From Ferrovibrio sp041906005 (lineage in GTDB: Bacteria; Pseudomonadota; Alphaproteobacteria; Ferrovibrionales; Ferrovibrionaceae), in assembly GCF_041906005.1 (NCBI RefSeq), contig NZ_JAYRJY010000001.1, forward strand, positions 1,364,001 to 1,428,000: DNA of 64,000 bases, written 5' to 3'. Numbering within the stretch: position 1 is the stretch's first letter; each line of letters begins with the position of its first letter. The position numbers and the translations under genes are program-made. The notes below the pieces were generated by a model. That model was not told the origin of the DNA. It searched no databases and saw only the letters and a list, made by a program, of their open reading frames with translations. Below, one piece after another: positions 1 to 8,971 of this stretch.

Positions 1-546
1 ATCGGCGCGGTCAATAACGGCGTGGAACTGCTGGCCGAGGAAACCGACCCGGCCATGCGCGAGGAGGCCATCGGCCTGATCGCGCAATCGGCCAATGATG
101 CCGCGCGGCGACTGGCCTTCTTCCGTCTGGCGCTGGGCGCCTCGGGCGGCGTGCAGGATCCGATGGCCCTGGGCGAGCTGAACCGCGTGGCGCAGAACTA
201 TTTCGCCGGCAGCCGACTGAGCCTCGCCCTGCCGCAGGACAATATCGAACTGCCAAAGCCATTGGGCAAAGCCCTGCTGCTGGGCCTGGCCCTGGCCGGC
301 CAGGCCTTGCCGCGCGGCGGCACGCTCAGCCTCGATCGTGTCGGCGAGGGTTGGGCAATCCGCGCCGAGGGCGTCATGCTGCGCTGGCAGGACGGCGTGG
401 CCGCCGCCTTTGCCGGCGAGGCCGACTGGCCGCAGGAACCCGCGCCGGCCATGGCGCGCTATGCCCGTTTGCTGGCCATCGCCAGCGACCTGAGTGTGGA
501 TGCGGCGCTGAACGACGCGGCGCTGACGCTTCACTTCATGCCCTGA
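1..546 (+). CDS. chpT: ChpT histidine phosphotransferase, 5'-truncated
   Basis: The reading frame is open from base 1 and stops at 544-546. The first residues read I-G-A-V-N-N-G-V-E-L, the conserved helix of ChpT-type phosphotransferases. The phosphoacceptor His normally sits a few residues upstream, so it lies outside the window. About 181 residues are present of a usual 200-220. ChpT passes phosphate from the hybrid kinase CckA to CtrA and CpdR in the cytoplasm. The remaining C-terminal half looks like the degenerate ATPase-like fold of the family. The gene is followed 12 nt later by a gamma-glutamyltransferase gene on the same strand, and ctrA lies about 5.6 kb away. The identification rests on the motif and on this context. 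Confidence 0.85.
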   Translation: MGAVNNGVELLAEETDPAMREEAIGLIAQSANDAARRLAFFRLALGASGGVQDPMALGELNRVAQNYFAGSRLSLALPQDNIELPKPLGKALLLGLALAGQALPRGGTLSLDRVGEGWAIRAEGVMLRWQDGVAAAFAGEADWPQEPAPAMARYARLLAIASDLSVDAALNDAALTLHFMP

Positions 547-558
547 GAGGCCTGGCGC

Positions 559-2238
559 ATGACGCTGCCCTTCCATTGCCAGAAGCAATCCGCCAGCGCC
601 AGCAGGGGAATGGTGGTGACCAACCATCCACTGGCTTCGGCAGCCGGCGTGGAAATGCTGGCCGCCGGCGGCAATGCCGTGGATGCGGCGATTGCCGCGC
701 TGTTCACGCTGACCGTGGTCGAGCCGATGATGGTGGGCATCTTCGGCGGCGGCATGGCGCACCTGCGCCTGCCCGATGGTCGCCATACCGTGATCGACGG
801 CCTGAGCAGCGCACCGCAGACCAGCCATGCCGGATGCTATCGCCCGGTGGGCGACACGCCCGGGCCGGAGTATCTGGAAACCGTGGACCGCGAGAATGCG
901 GTGGGCGCAAAGGCCGTCGCCTCGCCCGGCAACCTGAAAGCCTGGTGCGAGACGCTGCAGCGCTTTGGCCGCCTGCCGCTGCAGGATGTGATCCAGCCCG
1001 CCATCCGCCATGCCGAACGCGGCTTCGCCGTCACACCATATCTGGCCGAATGCGTGGCGGAATGCGCGGCCGATCTGGCGCGCGACGCCGGGATCAGCCG
1101 CCTTTACCTGCCCGGCGACGCGCCGATCAAAGCCGGTGCGAAACTGGTGCAGCCCGACTATGCCGAAACCCTGCGCCTGATCGCGCGTGAAGGCGCGGCG
1201 GCTCTGTATGGCGGCGCGCTCGGCGATGCCATCGTGACGGCAATCCAGAAAGCCGGCGGCTGGCTGGGCCGCGCGGACCTGCTGAACTATCGCACCATAG
1301 AGCGCGAACCGGTGCGCGGCAGCTATCGTGGATTTGAGATCGTCGGTCCGCCGCCGCCCTCGTCGGGCGGTGTGCATGTGATCCAGATGCTCAACATCCT
1401 GGAAGGGTATGATATCGGCGCGCTGGGCTTCGGCTCGAGTGAAGCGCTGCATCTGCTGGCGGAGGTGCTGAAAATCGCCTTCGCCGACCGTGCCGCTGCC
1501 ACCGCCGACCCCGCCTTTGTCGATGTGCCGGTGGCGAAGCTGACCTCGAAAGCCTATGCCGCCGAGCGGCGGGCGCAGATCGACCTGCATAGGGCGCGAC
1601 GCTGGAGCGCCGGCGTGGCGGCTGGCGAATCGGCCAACACCACCCATGTCACGGTGGCCGATGCCGACGGCCATGTGGTGAGCAGCACGCAGACCATCAA
1701 CAGCCTGTTCGGTGCGCGCTTCATCCTGCCCGGCACCGGCGTGATTCCGAACAACTACATGTACCTGTTCGATCCGCATCCGGGCAAAGCGCTGTCGGTG
1801 GCGCCGGGCAAGCGCATCACCACCTCGCAGGCGCCATTGATGGCCCTGCGCGACGGCAGGCCGGTCTACGCGCTGGGTCTGCCGGGCGGATTGCGCATTT
1901 TCGGTTCGGCCATGCAGGCACTGGTGAATCTGATCGATCATGGCATGACCCTGCAGCAGGCCGTGGAAGCGCCGCGCCTGTGGACCCAGGGCCAGATGGT
2001 GGAACTGGAAGACGGGTTTCCGTCGATCACGCGCGAGGCACTGGCCGCCCTGGGCCATGACATCCTGCCGGTGCCGCATGTGGGCGGCGGCATGAATGCG
2101 ATCCGCTTCCTGCCCGAGAATGCCGGCGGCGGCCTGGAAGGCGCGGCCTGCTGGCGCGCCGACGGCACACCGATGGGCGTGAGTGGCGGTCTGGCCCGCG
2201 AAGGTATGCGCTTCTGGCCCGACGCGCTTAGACGCTAG
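559..2238 (+). CDS. ggt: Gamma-glutamyltransferase family protein
   Basis: A 559-residue Ntn-hydrolase of the gamma-glutamyltranspeptidase family, which hydrolyses or transfers gamma-glutamyl groups from glutathione and related amides. The family precursor self-cleaves before a Thr. Here the motif N-T-T-H-V-T-V-A-D is present and Thr361 is the predicted nucleophile and new N-terminus. The N-terminal G-G-N-A-V-D-A-A-I-A and F-G-G-G motifs also fit. No signal peptide is visible at the N-terminus, so it may be cytoplasmic, or the true start may differ. It follows chpT by 12 nt and may be co-transcribed. Some family members act on other amide substrates, so the substrate is not certain. Confidence 0.88.
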   Translation: MTLPFHCQKQSASASRGMVVTNHPLASAAGVEMLAAGGNAVDAAIAALFTLTVVEPMMVGIFGGGMAHLRLPDGRHTVIDGLSSAPQTSHAGCYRPVGDTPGPEYLETVDRENAVGAKAVASPGNLKAWCETLQRFGRLPLQDVIQPAIRHAERGFAVTPYLAECVAECAADLARDAGISRLYLPGDAPIKAGAKLVQPDYAETLRLIAREGAAALYGGALGDAIVTAIQKAGGWLGRADLLNYRTIEREPVRGSYRGFEIVGPPPPSSGGVHVIQMLNILEGYDIGALGFGSSEALHLLAEVLKIAFADRAAATADPAFVDVPVAKLTSKAYAAERRAQIDLHRARRWSAGVAAGESANTTHVTVADADGHVVSSTQTINSLFGARFILPGTGVIPNNYMYLFDPHPGKALSVAPGKRITTSQAPLMALRDGRPVYALGLPGGLRIFGSAMQALVNLIDHGMTLQQAVEAPRLWTQGQMVELEDGFPSITREALAALGHDILPVPHVGGGMNAIRFLPENAGGGLEGAACWRADGTPMGVSGGLAREGMRFWPDALRR

Positions 2239-2302
2239 AACCATCGAAATACAAAGACCATCCGCGATTGACCGGACTCGGATCAATCGCTTAGCATGCG
2301 CC

Positions 2303-2479
2303 TCGACGGTGCCCATTCGGGCCTAACAGGGAACGCGGTGCGGGCGAATTTCGCCTTATGCCGTGGCTGCCCCCGCAACTGTAAGCGGCGAGTTTTCCGT
2401 CATCATGGCCACTGGCGCGTCTCGCACCGGGAAGGCCGACGGAACGCGACGACCCGCAAGCCAGGAGACCTGCCGTCAG
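2303..2479 (+). promoter_or_regulatory. Cobalamin (adenosylcobalamin) riboswitch
   Basis: Conserved cobalamin riboswitch blocks appear in the right order. GGGAACGCGGTG is at 2329-2340, the core CCCCGCAACTGTAAGCGG at 2371-2388, CACTGG at 2410-2415, CCGGGAAGGC at about 2428-2437, and the B12 box AAGCCAGGAGACCTGCC at 2458-2474. GACGG at 2305-2309 can close the element with CCGTC at 2473-2477. It lies 250 nt ahead of the TonB-dependent receptor start, on the same strand. Riboswitches of this class usually shut off downstream genes when the cofactor is abundant. No clear terminator was seen between it and the gene, so the off mechanism is not obvious. Confidence 0.95.
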
Positions 2480-2644
2480 CCGTGGTCATGCGCGGGCACG
2501 TCGGACGGGGTGATTCCGATGGATGTCTTGGCCGGGCGACCAGCCCCGGACAGACATGCGCCTGCGGTGACGTGCCACTGCGTTGCTGCGAGACCCGCCA
2601 TGACGACGATTCTGCCTATCCGCCCCTCCTGAGACTGGCGCTGT

Positions 2645-2673
2645 TTGTTGCCCGTGTATTGTTATATTATAAC
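2645..2673 (+). promoter_or_regulatory. Putative sigma70 promoter between the riboswitch and the receptor gene
   Basis: TTGTTG at 2645-2650 and TATAAC at 2668-2673 are separated by 17 nt, in an AT-rich pocket of otherwise GC-rich DNA. Transcription would start near 2680, about 50 nt before the receptor ATG and well downstream of the riboswitch, so such a transcript would lack the riboswitch. Confidence 0.55.
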
Positions 2674-2678
2674 ATTAC
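2656..2678 (+). promoter_or_regulatory. Zur-box-like operator
   Basis: The core TGTTATATTATAACA (2660-2674) is a perfect 7-1-7 inverted repeat, and the dyad continues to GTA/TAC at 2656-2658 and 2676-2678 with one mismatch per arm. This closely matches the published proteobacterial Zur consensus, a TGTTATA/TATAACA palindrome. It overlaps the -10 element of the putative promoter. Zur represses zinc-uptake genes when zinc is plentiful. Another Fur-family regulator cannot be excluded. Confidence 0.7.
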
Positions 2679-2728
2679 AGGCATAAATTGCGATCAAGAC
2701 TGAATTGCACGAGAAGACTGAGGGGAAA

Positions 2729-4855
2729 ATGACCAATTCTCAACACTTTAACCGGCCCGGCCTGCTCGGCCTGGCCCTCATCGCCCTGCCCGGCCTGGCT
2801 CTAGCCCAGACTAGCGGCGAAACCGCCATCAATCTGCCGCCCGTCACCGTGCAGGGCGTCGTGCCCGCCAGTGAGACCGAGGGCTATCACGCCCCGCGCA
2901 GTTCCAGCGCCACCAAGACCGATACACCGCTGATCGATGTGCCGCAGACCGTGGTGGCGATGCCCAAACAACTGCTGGAAGACACCGGCGCGACCAATGT
3001 GGAAAAGGCGCTGGATTACGTGGGCGGCATTACCAAGGGCAACAATTTCGGCGGCCTCAACCTCTATGAGATGAATCTGCGCGGCCTGAAAACAACGAAC
3101 TCCGCCAAGAACGGTTTCACCACCGGCCGGCGTTACGACGCCACATCCGACGCCGCCAATATCGAGCAGGTGGATGTGCTGCTCGGTCCTTCGGCCTCGC
3201 TGTATGGCCGCGGCGACCCCGGCGGTTTCGTCAACATCGTGACCAAGAAACCGCTGACGGAAAACTTCACCATCCTGCAGGGCAGCATCGGCAGTTATGG
3301 GCTGTATCGCAGCACGGTGGATGCCAACGCGATCATGAGCGACGACAAATCGCTGCTCGGTCGCGCCAATGTGGCGGTCGAAAGTCGCGACAGCTTCCGC
3401 GACCACGTCTCTTCAGACCGACAATTCTTCGCCCCCGTGCTGACCTGGCAGCCGAATGGCAACAACCGACTGACCATCGAGGCCGAGGCAATCAACGACG
3501 AGCGTGTATTCGATCGCGGCGTGGTGGCGGTGAACGGCAAGCTTGGGGTGATTCCGATCAGTCGTTTCCTGGGCGAGCCGAGCGACGGCAAGATAGAGAA
3601 CCGGAACTACATGGCCTCGGCCCGGCTGGAGCATGAGATCAGTAACGACTGGACCCTGCGCGCGGCCATGCAGGCCAAGAACGGCTCGATGTATGGCTAT
3701 GCCACGGAACCGAATACGCTGAACGCGACGACCGGTGTGCTGACCCGCCGCCGTGCCCTGCGTGATTACACCTGGCACAGCGCCACCACGCAGTTCGAGG
3801 CCGTGGGCAATCTGGAAACCGGCGGCATCGGCCATACCCTGCTAGCCGGCCTGGAATACGAACGCGCGACATCGAGTGAGCTGTTTACCCGCGCCAACGT
3901 GAATTCGATCAACATCTATAATCCGGTCTACAGCCCGAGTTCGGCGACCCTGAGCCCGATCAGCGACCTGAAGGACACATCGGACAATTACGCGCTGTAT
4001 CTGCAGGACCAGATCAGCCTGACCGACAAACTGGAAGCGCAGCTCGGCTTCCGCGCCGACTGGTACGAACAGGACTTCGCCAACCGCGTCAGCGGCAAAA
4101 GCGTGCCGCAATCGCGCCAGGGCTTCAGCCCGCGCGCCGGCCTGACCTACAAGGTCGTGCCCGATGTGGCGCTGTATACCAGTGTGGCGAAATCCTTCCG
4201 CCCGGTGATGGATTCCCATACCGGATTCACCACGGCGGCCGGCGACCAGCCGTTCGAGCCGGAAACCGGCCTGGGCTATGAGGCTGGCGTGAAGACCGAG
4301 CTGCTGGACAAAAGACTCAACGCCACGGCATCGGTGTTCCATCTGACCAAGAAGAACGTGCTGGCCACTAATCCGGCCGACACCAACACCTACATCCAGA
4401 CCGGCGAGGTGCGCAGTAAGGGCTTCGATCTGAACCTGACCGCCAACCTGCTACCGGAATGGCGGGTAGTGGCGGGCTACGCCTACATTGATGCCGAGGT
4501 GACCAAGGACACCACCATCGCGGTGGGCACGCGCCTGCAGAACATCCCCATGCACAGCATCGGTCTGTGGAGCGTGTATGAATTCCTGCATGGCCCGATG
4601 AAGGGCTTCGGCTTCGGCGGTGGCGTGAACGCCGTGGGCGACCGCGCCGGCAGCAGCAGCAACGATGGCTTCATGCTGCCTAGCTACGCCAAGGTGGACC
4701 TGCTCGGATTCTACAGGATCACCGAGGCGGCCAAGCTGTCGTTCAACATCACCAATCTGTTCGACACCGAATATTACGAACGCGCGCTTGGGCCTCTGCG
4801 CGTGGTGCCGGGCGAACCACTCAGCGCCATGGCCTCGCTGTCGATCAAATTCTGA
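2729..4855 (+). CDS. TonB-dependent outer-membrane receptor, siderophore-receptor type
   Basis: A 708-residue outer-membrane receptor. The ATG at 2729 is preceded by GAGGGG (2720-2725). An upstream in-frame TTG at 2705 is less likely. The sequence shows a Sec signal peptide ending near A-L-A-Q, a TonB-box-like V-T-V-Q-G, then a plug domain with I-E-Q-V-D-V-L-L-G-P-S-A-S-L-Y-G and G-G-F-V-N-I-V-T-K-K. The beta-barrel ends in a terminal Phe. The plug motifs are those of ferric-siderophore receptors rather than BtuB. Yet the gene sits behind a cobalamin riboswitch and a Zur-like operator and is followed by a DUF4198 gene. The cargo may therefore be a cobalt or zinc metallophore, or a corrinoid. 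The ligand cannot be read from the sequence. Confidence 0.88.
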   Translation: MTNSQHFNRPGLLGLALIALPGLALAQTSGETAINLPPVTVQGVVPASETEGYHAPRSSSATKTDTPLIDVPQTVVAMPKQLLEDTGATNVEKALDYVGGITKGNNFGGLNLYEMNLRGLKTTNSAKNGFTTGRRYDATSDAANIEQVDVLLGPSASLYGRGDPGGFVNIVTKKPLTENFTILQGSIGSYGLYRSTVDANAIMSDDKSLLGRANVAVESRDSFRDHVSSDRQFFAPVLTWQPNGNNRLTIEAEAINDERVFDRGVVAVNGKLGVIPISRFLGEPSDGKIENRNYMASARLEHEISNDWTLRAAMQAKNGSMYGYATEPNTLNATTGVLTRRRALRDYTWHSATTQFEAVGNLETGGIGHTLLAGLEYERATSSELFTRANVNSINIYNPVYSPSSATLSPISDLKDTSDNYALYLQDQISLTDKLEAQLGFRADWYEQDFANRVSGKSVPQSRQGFSPRAGLTYKVVPDVALYTSVAKSFRPVMDSHTGFTTAAGDQPFEPETGLGYEAGVKTELLDKRLNATASVFHLTKKNVLATNPADTNTYIQTGEVRSKGFDLNLTANLLPEWRVVAGYAYIDAEVTKDTTIAVGTRLQNIPMHSIGLWSVYEFLHGPMKGFGFGGGVNAVGDRAGSSSNDGFMLPSYAKVDLLGFYRITEAAKLSFNITNLFDTEYYERALGPLRVVPGEPLSAMASLSIKF

Positions 4856-4886
4856 TTATCCCATGCTTCATACAGTGAAAGGACAC

Positions 4887-5612
4887 ATGATGATGAAACG
4901 TTTCCTGCTGGCCGCCGGCCTGCTGACCCTTGCCTTCGCACAGCCTGTCGCCGCCCATTCGGTCTGGATCGAACCCGACCAGGCCGGAAAGCTGGTGATC
5001 AATAACGGCGATCCGGGCGACTTGGATGTCTACGATCCGGCCCGCGTCACCAAGGCATGGGCCTTCGATGCCGCCGGCAAGCCGGTGGCGGCAGAGATCG
5101 AACGCATGAAGGAATCCGCCGCCGTGAAGCCGGCCGGCAATGCCGCGCTGGTGGCGGCCTTCTTCGACAACAAATACTGGGCCAAGGGCCAGGACGGCAA
5201 ATGGAACAACGGGCCGAAGGGCACCGTGGCCAATCCCAGCATTGCCGGGCCGTCCTACAAGATGCCCAAGACCTATCTGGCGCCGGTGGCGGGCTTTGCC
5301 GCGCCCCTGGGTCTTGACCTGGAGATCGTGCCACAGGCTGATCCGGCCACGCTGAAGGCCGGCGACAAACTTACGGTGCTGGTGCTGCTGAAGGGCCACC
5401 CGCTGGCCGATGCCAACCTGGTGGCCGACCTGTTCCTCGGCCATGACAGCAAGGCCGAGAAGATCAAGACCGGCAAGGATGGCAAAGCGACCGTGAGCGT
5501 GCCCAAGCGCGGCTTTGCCGGCTTGGAGGTGAGCCATTTCGCCAAGGATGCCGGCAGCGATGTGGAAGGCACCTTCTACAACGCCTCGCTGGTCTTCAAG
5601 GTGAAGCAGTAA
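4887..5612 (+). CDS. DUF4198 periplasmic protein, probably linked to metal uptake
   Basis: About 241 residues, starting at one of three consecutive ATG codons (4887, 4890, 4893) after GAAAGGA. A clear Sec signal peptide ends near A-A, followed by H-S-V-W-I-E-P, the N-terminal motif of DUF4198 proteins. This family often accompanies nickel or cobalt transporters and TonB receptors. The mature N-terminal His after signal cleavage is a plausible metal ligand. The gene begins 31 nt after the receptor stop and ends at a strong terminator, so the two probably form one operon. The role as a periplasmic metal-binding or delivery partner is inferred from family and context. Confidence 0.75.
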   Translation: MMMKRFLLAAGLLTLAFAQPVAAHSVWIEPDQAGKLVINNGDPGDLDVYDPARVTKAWAFDAAGKPVAAEIERMKESAAVKPAGNAALVAAFFDNKYWAKGQDGKWNNGPKGTVANPSIAGPSYKMPKTYLAPVAGFAAPLGLDLEIVPQADPATLKAGDKLTVLVLLKGHPLADANLVADLFLGHDSKAEKIKTGKDGKATVSVPKRGFAGLEVSHFAKDAGSDVEGTFYNASLVFKVKQ

Positions 5613-5619
5613 GATCACA

Positions 5620-5645
5620 GGCGGCGGGGCAACCCGCCGCCTTTT
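5620..5645. terminator. Intrinsic terminator after the receptor operon
   Basis: A perfect 9-bp GGCGGCGGG/CCCGCCGCC stem (5620-5628 and 5633-5641) with a 4-nt loop is followed by TTTT on the plus strand. It lies between converging genes. Confidence 0.85.
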
Positions 5646-6081
5646 ATGCCTTCAACGCCACAAGAACAGCGCCGCCCGCGATCAGCAACACGCCGAGCCA
5701 GTTGAGCAGCGACAAGGTTTCGCCCAGCAGCAGCGCACCCAGCACGGCGACAAAAACCACACTGAGTTTGTCGACAGGAGCGACACGGGCGGCATCGCCG
5801 AGCTGCAGCGCACGGAAATAACACAGCCACGACGCCCCGGTGGCCATGCCAGAAAGCATGAGGAACAGATAGCTGCGCATAGAGATACTGGCGAGCGGCT
5901 GCCACTGGCCGCCGAACCACAGGATGCCGCCGGCCAGAAACAGAATGACCAACGTGCGGATGAAGGTGGCAAAATCGGAATTCACGTTCTCGACGCCAAT
6001 CTTGGCGAAGATGGCCGTGAGCGCGGCAAAACCCGCCGAGGCAAAGGCCCAGACCTGCCAGGAGGTGACCAAGGATTTCAT
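5644..6081 (-). CDS. Small EamA/DMT-family membrane protein
   Basis: About 145 residues from the ATG at 6081, with roughly five hydrophobic helices and one EamA domain, half the size of classic ten-helix DMT exporters. Such single-domain proteins are expected to pair as dimers. The internal motif A-R-V-A-P-V-D-K-L-S-V-V and the following L-L-G-E segment are typical of EamA domains. An in-frame upstream ATG at 6132 falls inside the ctrA terminator and is unlikely. It converges on the receptor operon and follows ctrA on the same strand behind a terminator, so it probably has its own promoter. The substrate is unknown. Confidence 0.75.
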   Translation of the reverse strand: MKSLVTSWQVWAFASAGFAALTAIFAKIGVENVNSDFATFIRTLVILFLAGGILWFGGQWQPLASISMRSYLFLMLSGMATGASWLCYFRALQLGDAARVAPVDKLSVVFVAVLGALLLGETLSLLNWLGVLLIAGGAVLVALKA

Positions 6082-6100
6082 GCGAGACCCCTTCCAACAA

Positions 6101-6130
6101 AAAAAGCCGGCCCCGAAGGCCGGCTTTTTC
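6101..6130 (-). terminator. Intrinsic terminator of ctrA
   Basis: A 12-bp stem, AAAAAGCCGGCC (6101-6112) with GGCCGGCTTTTT (6118-6129), and a 5-nt loop. It ends in a T run on the minus strand, 33 nt after the ctrA stop. Confidence 0.85.
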
Positions 6131-6162
6131 ATGTCCTGTCCGTCGCGGCTTACCGCGCCGGA

Positions 6163-6882
<720 letters not shown>

Positions 6883-6950
6883 GGCAGCCCCCACGCTGTC
6901 TCTCGGGTCCGGCTTCGCAGGCCAGACCTGGGTTTGGCGTTTTTCCGCCC

Positions 6951-6990
6951 GATTCGGTGCAGTTTACCATTGTTAACAATTAAAGTTAAC
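6951..6990 (-). promoter_or_regulatory. ctrA upstream region: GANTC site and TTAA cluster
   Basis: GATTC at 6951-6955 is a CcrM-type GANTC methylation site. Three TTAA tetramers lie at 6973-6976, 6980-6983 and 6986-6989, two of them within GTTAAC. CtrA half-sites are TTAA, but the spacing here (3, 2 and 9 nt) is not the canonical 7. Autoregulation by CtrA is plausible, not proven. Confidence 0.35.
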
Positions 6991-7115
6991 GGATTTGTCC
7001 ACAGGCCTGGACCGCGCCGGCCTGTCCGCGCTGGCTACTGTTGAAAACCCTGCTAAACTCCCAAAATACTGGTAAAATTCACTGCCGTCGGCATAGGCGG
7101 TCCGGGCTCCGGAGC

Positions 7116-7130
7116 TTTACCGGCGGTTAA
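7116..7130 (+). promoter_or_regulatory. CtrA-box-like site upstream of fliI
   Basis: TTTA at 7116-7119 and TTAA at 7127-7130 are separated by exactly 7 nt, one mismatch from the TTAA-N7-TTAA consensus. The site is 49 nt before the fliI ATG. Confidence 0.4.
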
Positions 7131-7178
7131 GGCCGCAGCCGTTAGGCTGCCGGTTCCGTATTCCCGCAAAGGCGCGCC

Positions 7179-8516
7179 ATGCACAGCCTGCTGATGGATC
7201 TCGAGCGTATCAAGGATGTGAGCTTCACCGGCCGGGTCACCTCGATCCAGGGGCTGCTGGTGGAGGTGGCCGGCGTGGAGCGGCACCTGTCGATCGGCTC
7301 GCGGGTGCATGTGCAGGCTCGCGACCACCGTACGGTGGAATGCGAGGTGGTCGGCTTCCGCCAGAACCGCGCCCTGCTGATGCCCTATGGCTCGCTGGAT
7401 GGCGTGGGCCTGGGCTGCCGCGCCGTGGTGGGCGAGGACCAGCCCGTGGTCTATCCCGATATCAGCTGGGCCGGCCGCGTGATCGACGGCCTCGGCCGGC
7501 CGCTGGATGGCGGACCGCCGCTGGTGAACGGCACCCGCCCCTATCCCCTGCGCGCCAATCCGCCGCCAGCCAATTCACGCAAGCGCGTGGGACCGAAGAT
7601 CGATCTGGGCGTGCGCTCGATCAACACCTTCATTTCCTGCTGCCGCGGGCAGCGCATGGGTATCTTCGCCGGTTCTGGCGTGGGCAAATCGGTGCTGTTG
7701 TCGATGATGGCGCGCTATACCGAAGCCGATGTGAACGTGGTGGGCCTGATCGGCGAGCGCGGCCGCGAGGTACAGGAATTCATCGAGGATGATCTGGGCA
7801 AGGCGGGCCTCGCCCGTACCGTGATCGTGGTGGCGACGTCGGACGAACCGGCGCTGGTGCGCCGCCAGGCCGCCTATATGACGCTGGCAGTGGCGGAATT
7901 CTTCCGCGACCAGGGCAAGCAGGTGCTTTGCCTGATGGATTCGGTCACCCGTTTCGCCATGGCGCAGCGCGAGATCGGCCTGTCAGGTGGCGAACCGCCC
8001 ACCACCAAGGGTTATCCGCCCACCACCTTCGCCGAATTGCCGCGCTTGCTGGAACGCGCCGGACCGGGCACCGAGGAAGGCAGCATCACCGGCCTGTTCA
8101 CCGTGCTGGTGGACGGCGACGACCATAACGAGCCAATCGCCGATGCCACGCGCGGCATTCTGGATGGTCATATCGTGATGGAACGCGCCATCGCCGAACG
8201 CGGCCGCTATCCCGCCATCAACATCCTGCGCTCGATCTCGCGCACCATGCCGGGCTGCAACACCGATGACGAGAACCTGCTGGTGACGCGGGCGCGGCAG
8301 CTGATGGCCACCTATGACGACATGGCCGAACTGATCCGGCTGGGCGCCTATCGCATGGGCTCGGACCCCAAGGTGGACGAGGCCATCCGCTACCAGCCGC
8401 TGCTGGAAGCCTTCCTCAAGCAGCAGAAGACCGAACGCGCCGACCTGGCCTCGGGCTATGCCCGGCTGGCCGAGATCTTCCTGGCCGGCGAAAGCGGCCA
8501 GCAGGCCGCGCAGTAG
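7179..8516 (+). CDS. fliI: FliI, flagellar type III export ATPase
   Basis: A 445-residue F1-beta-like ATPase that energises flagellar protein export with FliH and FliJ at the cytoplasmic face of the export gate. The Walker A motif G-S-G-V-G-K-S is at residues 165-171, followed by L-I-G-E-R-G-R-E-V and a Walker B region C-L-M-D-S-V-T-R. The length is normal for the family. The N-terminal about 20 residues, which bind FliH, are present. fliJ follows after 17 nt, and ctrA is divergent upstream, a gene order shared with other alphaproteobacteria. Confidence 0.96.
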   Translation: MHSLLMDLERIKDVSFTGRVTSIQGLLVEVAGVERHLSIGSRVHVQARDHRTVECEVVGFRQNRALLMPYGSLDGVGLGCRAVVGEDQPVVYPDISWAGRVIDGLGRPLDGGPPLVNGTRPYPLRANPPPANSRKRVGPKIDLGVRSINTFISCCRGQRMGIFAGSGVGKSVLLSMMARYTEADVNVVGLIGERGREVQEFIEDDLGKAGLARTVIVVATSDEPALVRRQAAYMTLAVAEFFRDQGKQVLCLMDSVTRFAMAQREIGLSGGEPPTTKGYPPTTFAELPRLLERAGPGTEEGSITGLFTVLVDGDDHNEPIADATRGILDGHIVMERAIAERGRYPAINILRSISRTMPGCNTDDENLLVTRARQLMATYDDMAELIRLGAYRMGSDPKVDEAIRYQPLLEAFLKQQKTERADLASGYARLAEIFLAGESGQQAAQ

Positions 8517-8533
8517 AAGGCGACGCATAAGCG

Positions 8534-8971
8534 ATGCGCGGCGTGGACGGACTGATCCGGTTGTGGAAATGGCGGCTCGACGAACGCCGCCGCATCGTGG
8601 TCGATCTGGAAATCATGCGCGCGGGCTTCGAGCGCCAGATGGACAAGCTGGACGAAGAACTGGAGCATGAGCGCCGCGTCGCCACGCTGCACTACGATTC
8701 CAGTTTCGGTTTTTCCAATTACCGCAAGATGAACCGCGAACGCCGCGCCAATGCCGAAGTGGCGCGCGACGAGGTGATCGACCGCATCGCCGCAGCCCAG
8801 GAAGAGGTGAATGCCGCCTTCCGCGAGCTGAAGAAATACGAGCTGGTGCTCGAGAACTGGGAACGCCGCGAACGCCAGAAACAGGAGCGCCGCGAACAGG
8901 CCGAGATGGACGAAGCCGGCCTGCAGGGTTTCCGCCGCCGCCAGGAACAGCCGGGCGACCTGCCGGGCTAG
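8534..8971 (+). CDS. fliJ: FliJ, flagellar export chaperone/stalk
   Basis: A 145-residue, highly charged alpha-helical protein predicted to form an antiparallel coiled coil, from R-L-W-K-W-R-L-D-E-R-R-R near the N-terminus to an R/E/Q-rich C-terminal helix. This matches FliJ, which sits like a gamma subunit in the FliI hexamer and helps couple export to the proton-motive force. It directly follows fliI. Its last 4 nt overlap the end of the converging DMT gene. Confidence 0.85.
   Translation: MRGVDGLIRLWKWRLDERRRIVVDLEIMRAGFERQMDKLDEELEHERRVATLHYDSSFGFSNYRKMNRERRANAEVARDEVIDRIAAAQEEVNAAFRELKKYELVLENWERRERQKQERREQAEMDEAGLQGFRRRQEQPGDLPG

Noticed and set aside
2296..2703. Open frames of up to 135 codons between the ggt gene and the receptor gene
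   Set aside because: They run through the conserved cobalamin riboswitch and have no recognisable protein features or ribosome site.
6973..6989. A canonical CtrA box in the ctrA promoter
   Set aside because: TTAA tetramers are present but none is spaced by 7 nt; kept only as a low-confidence cluster.
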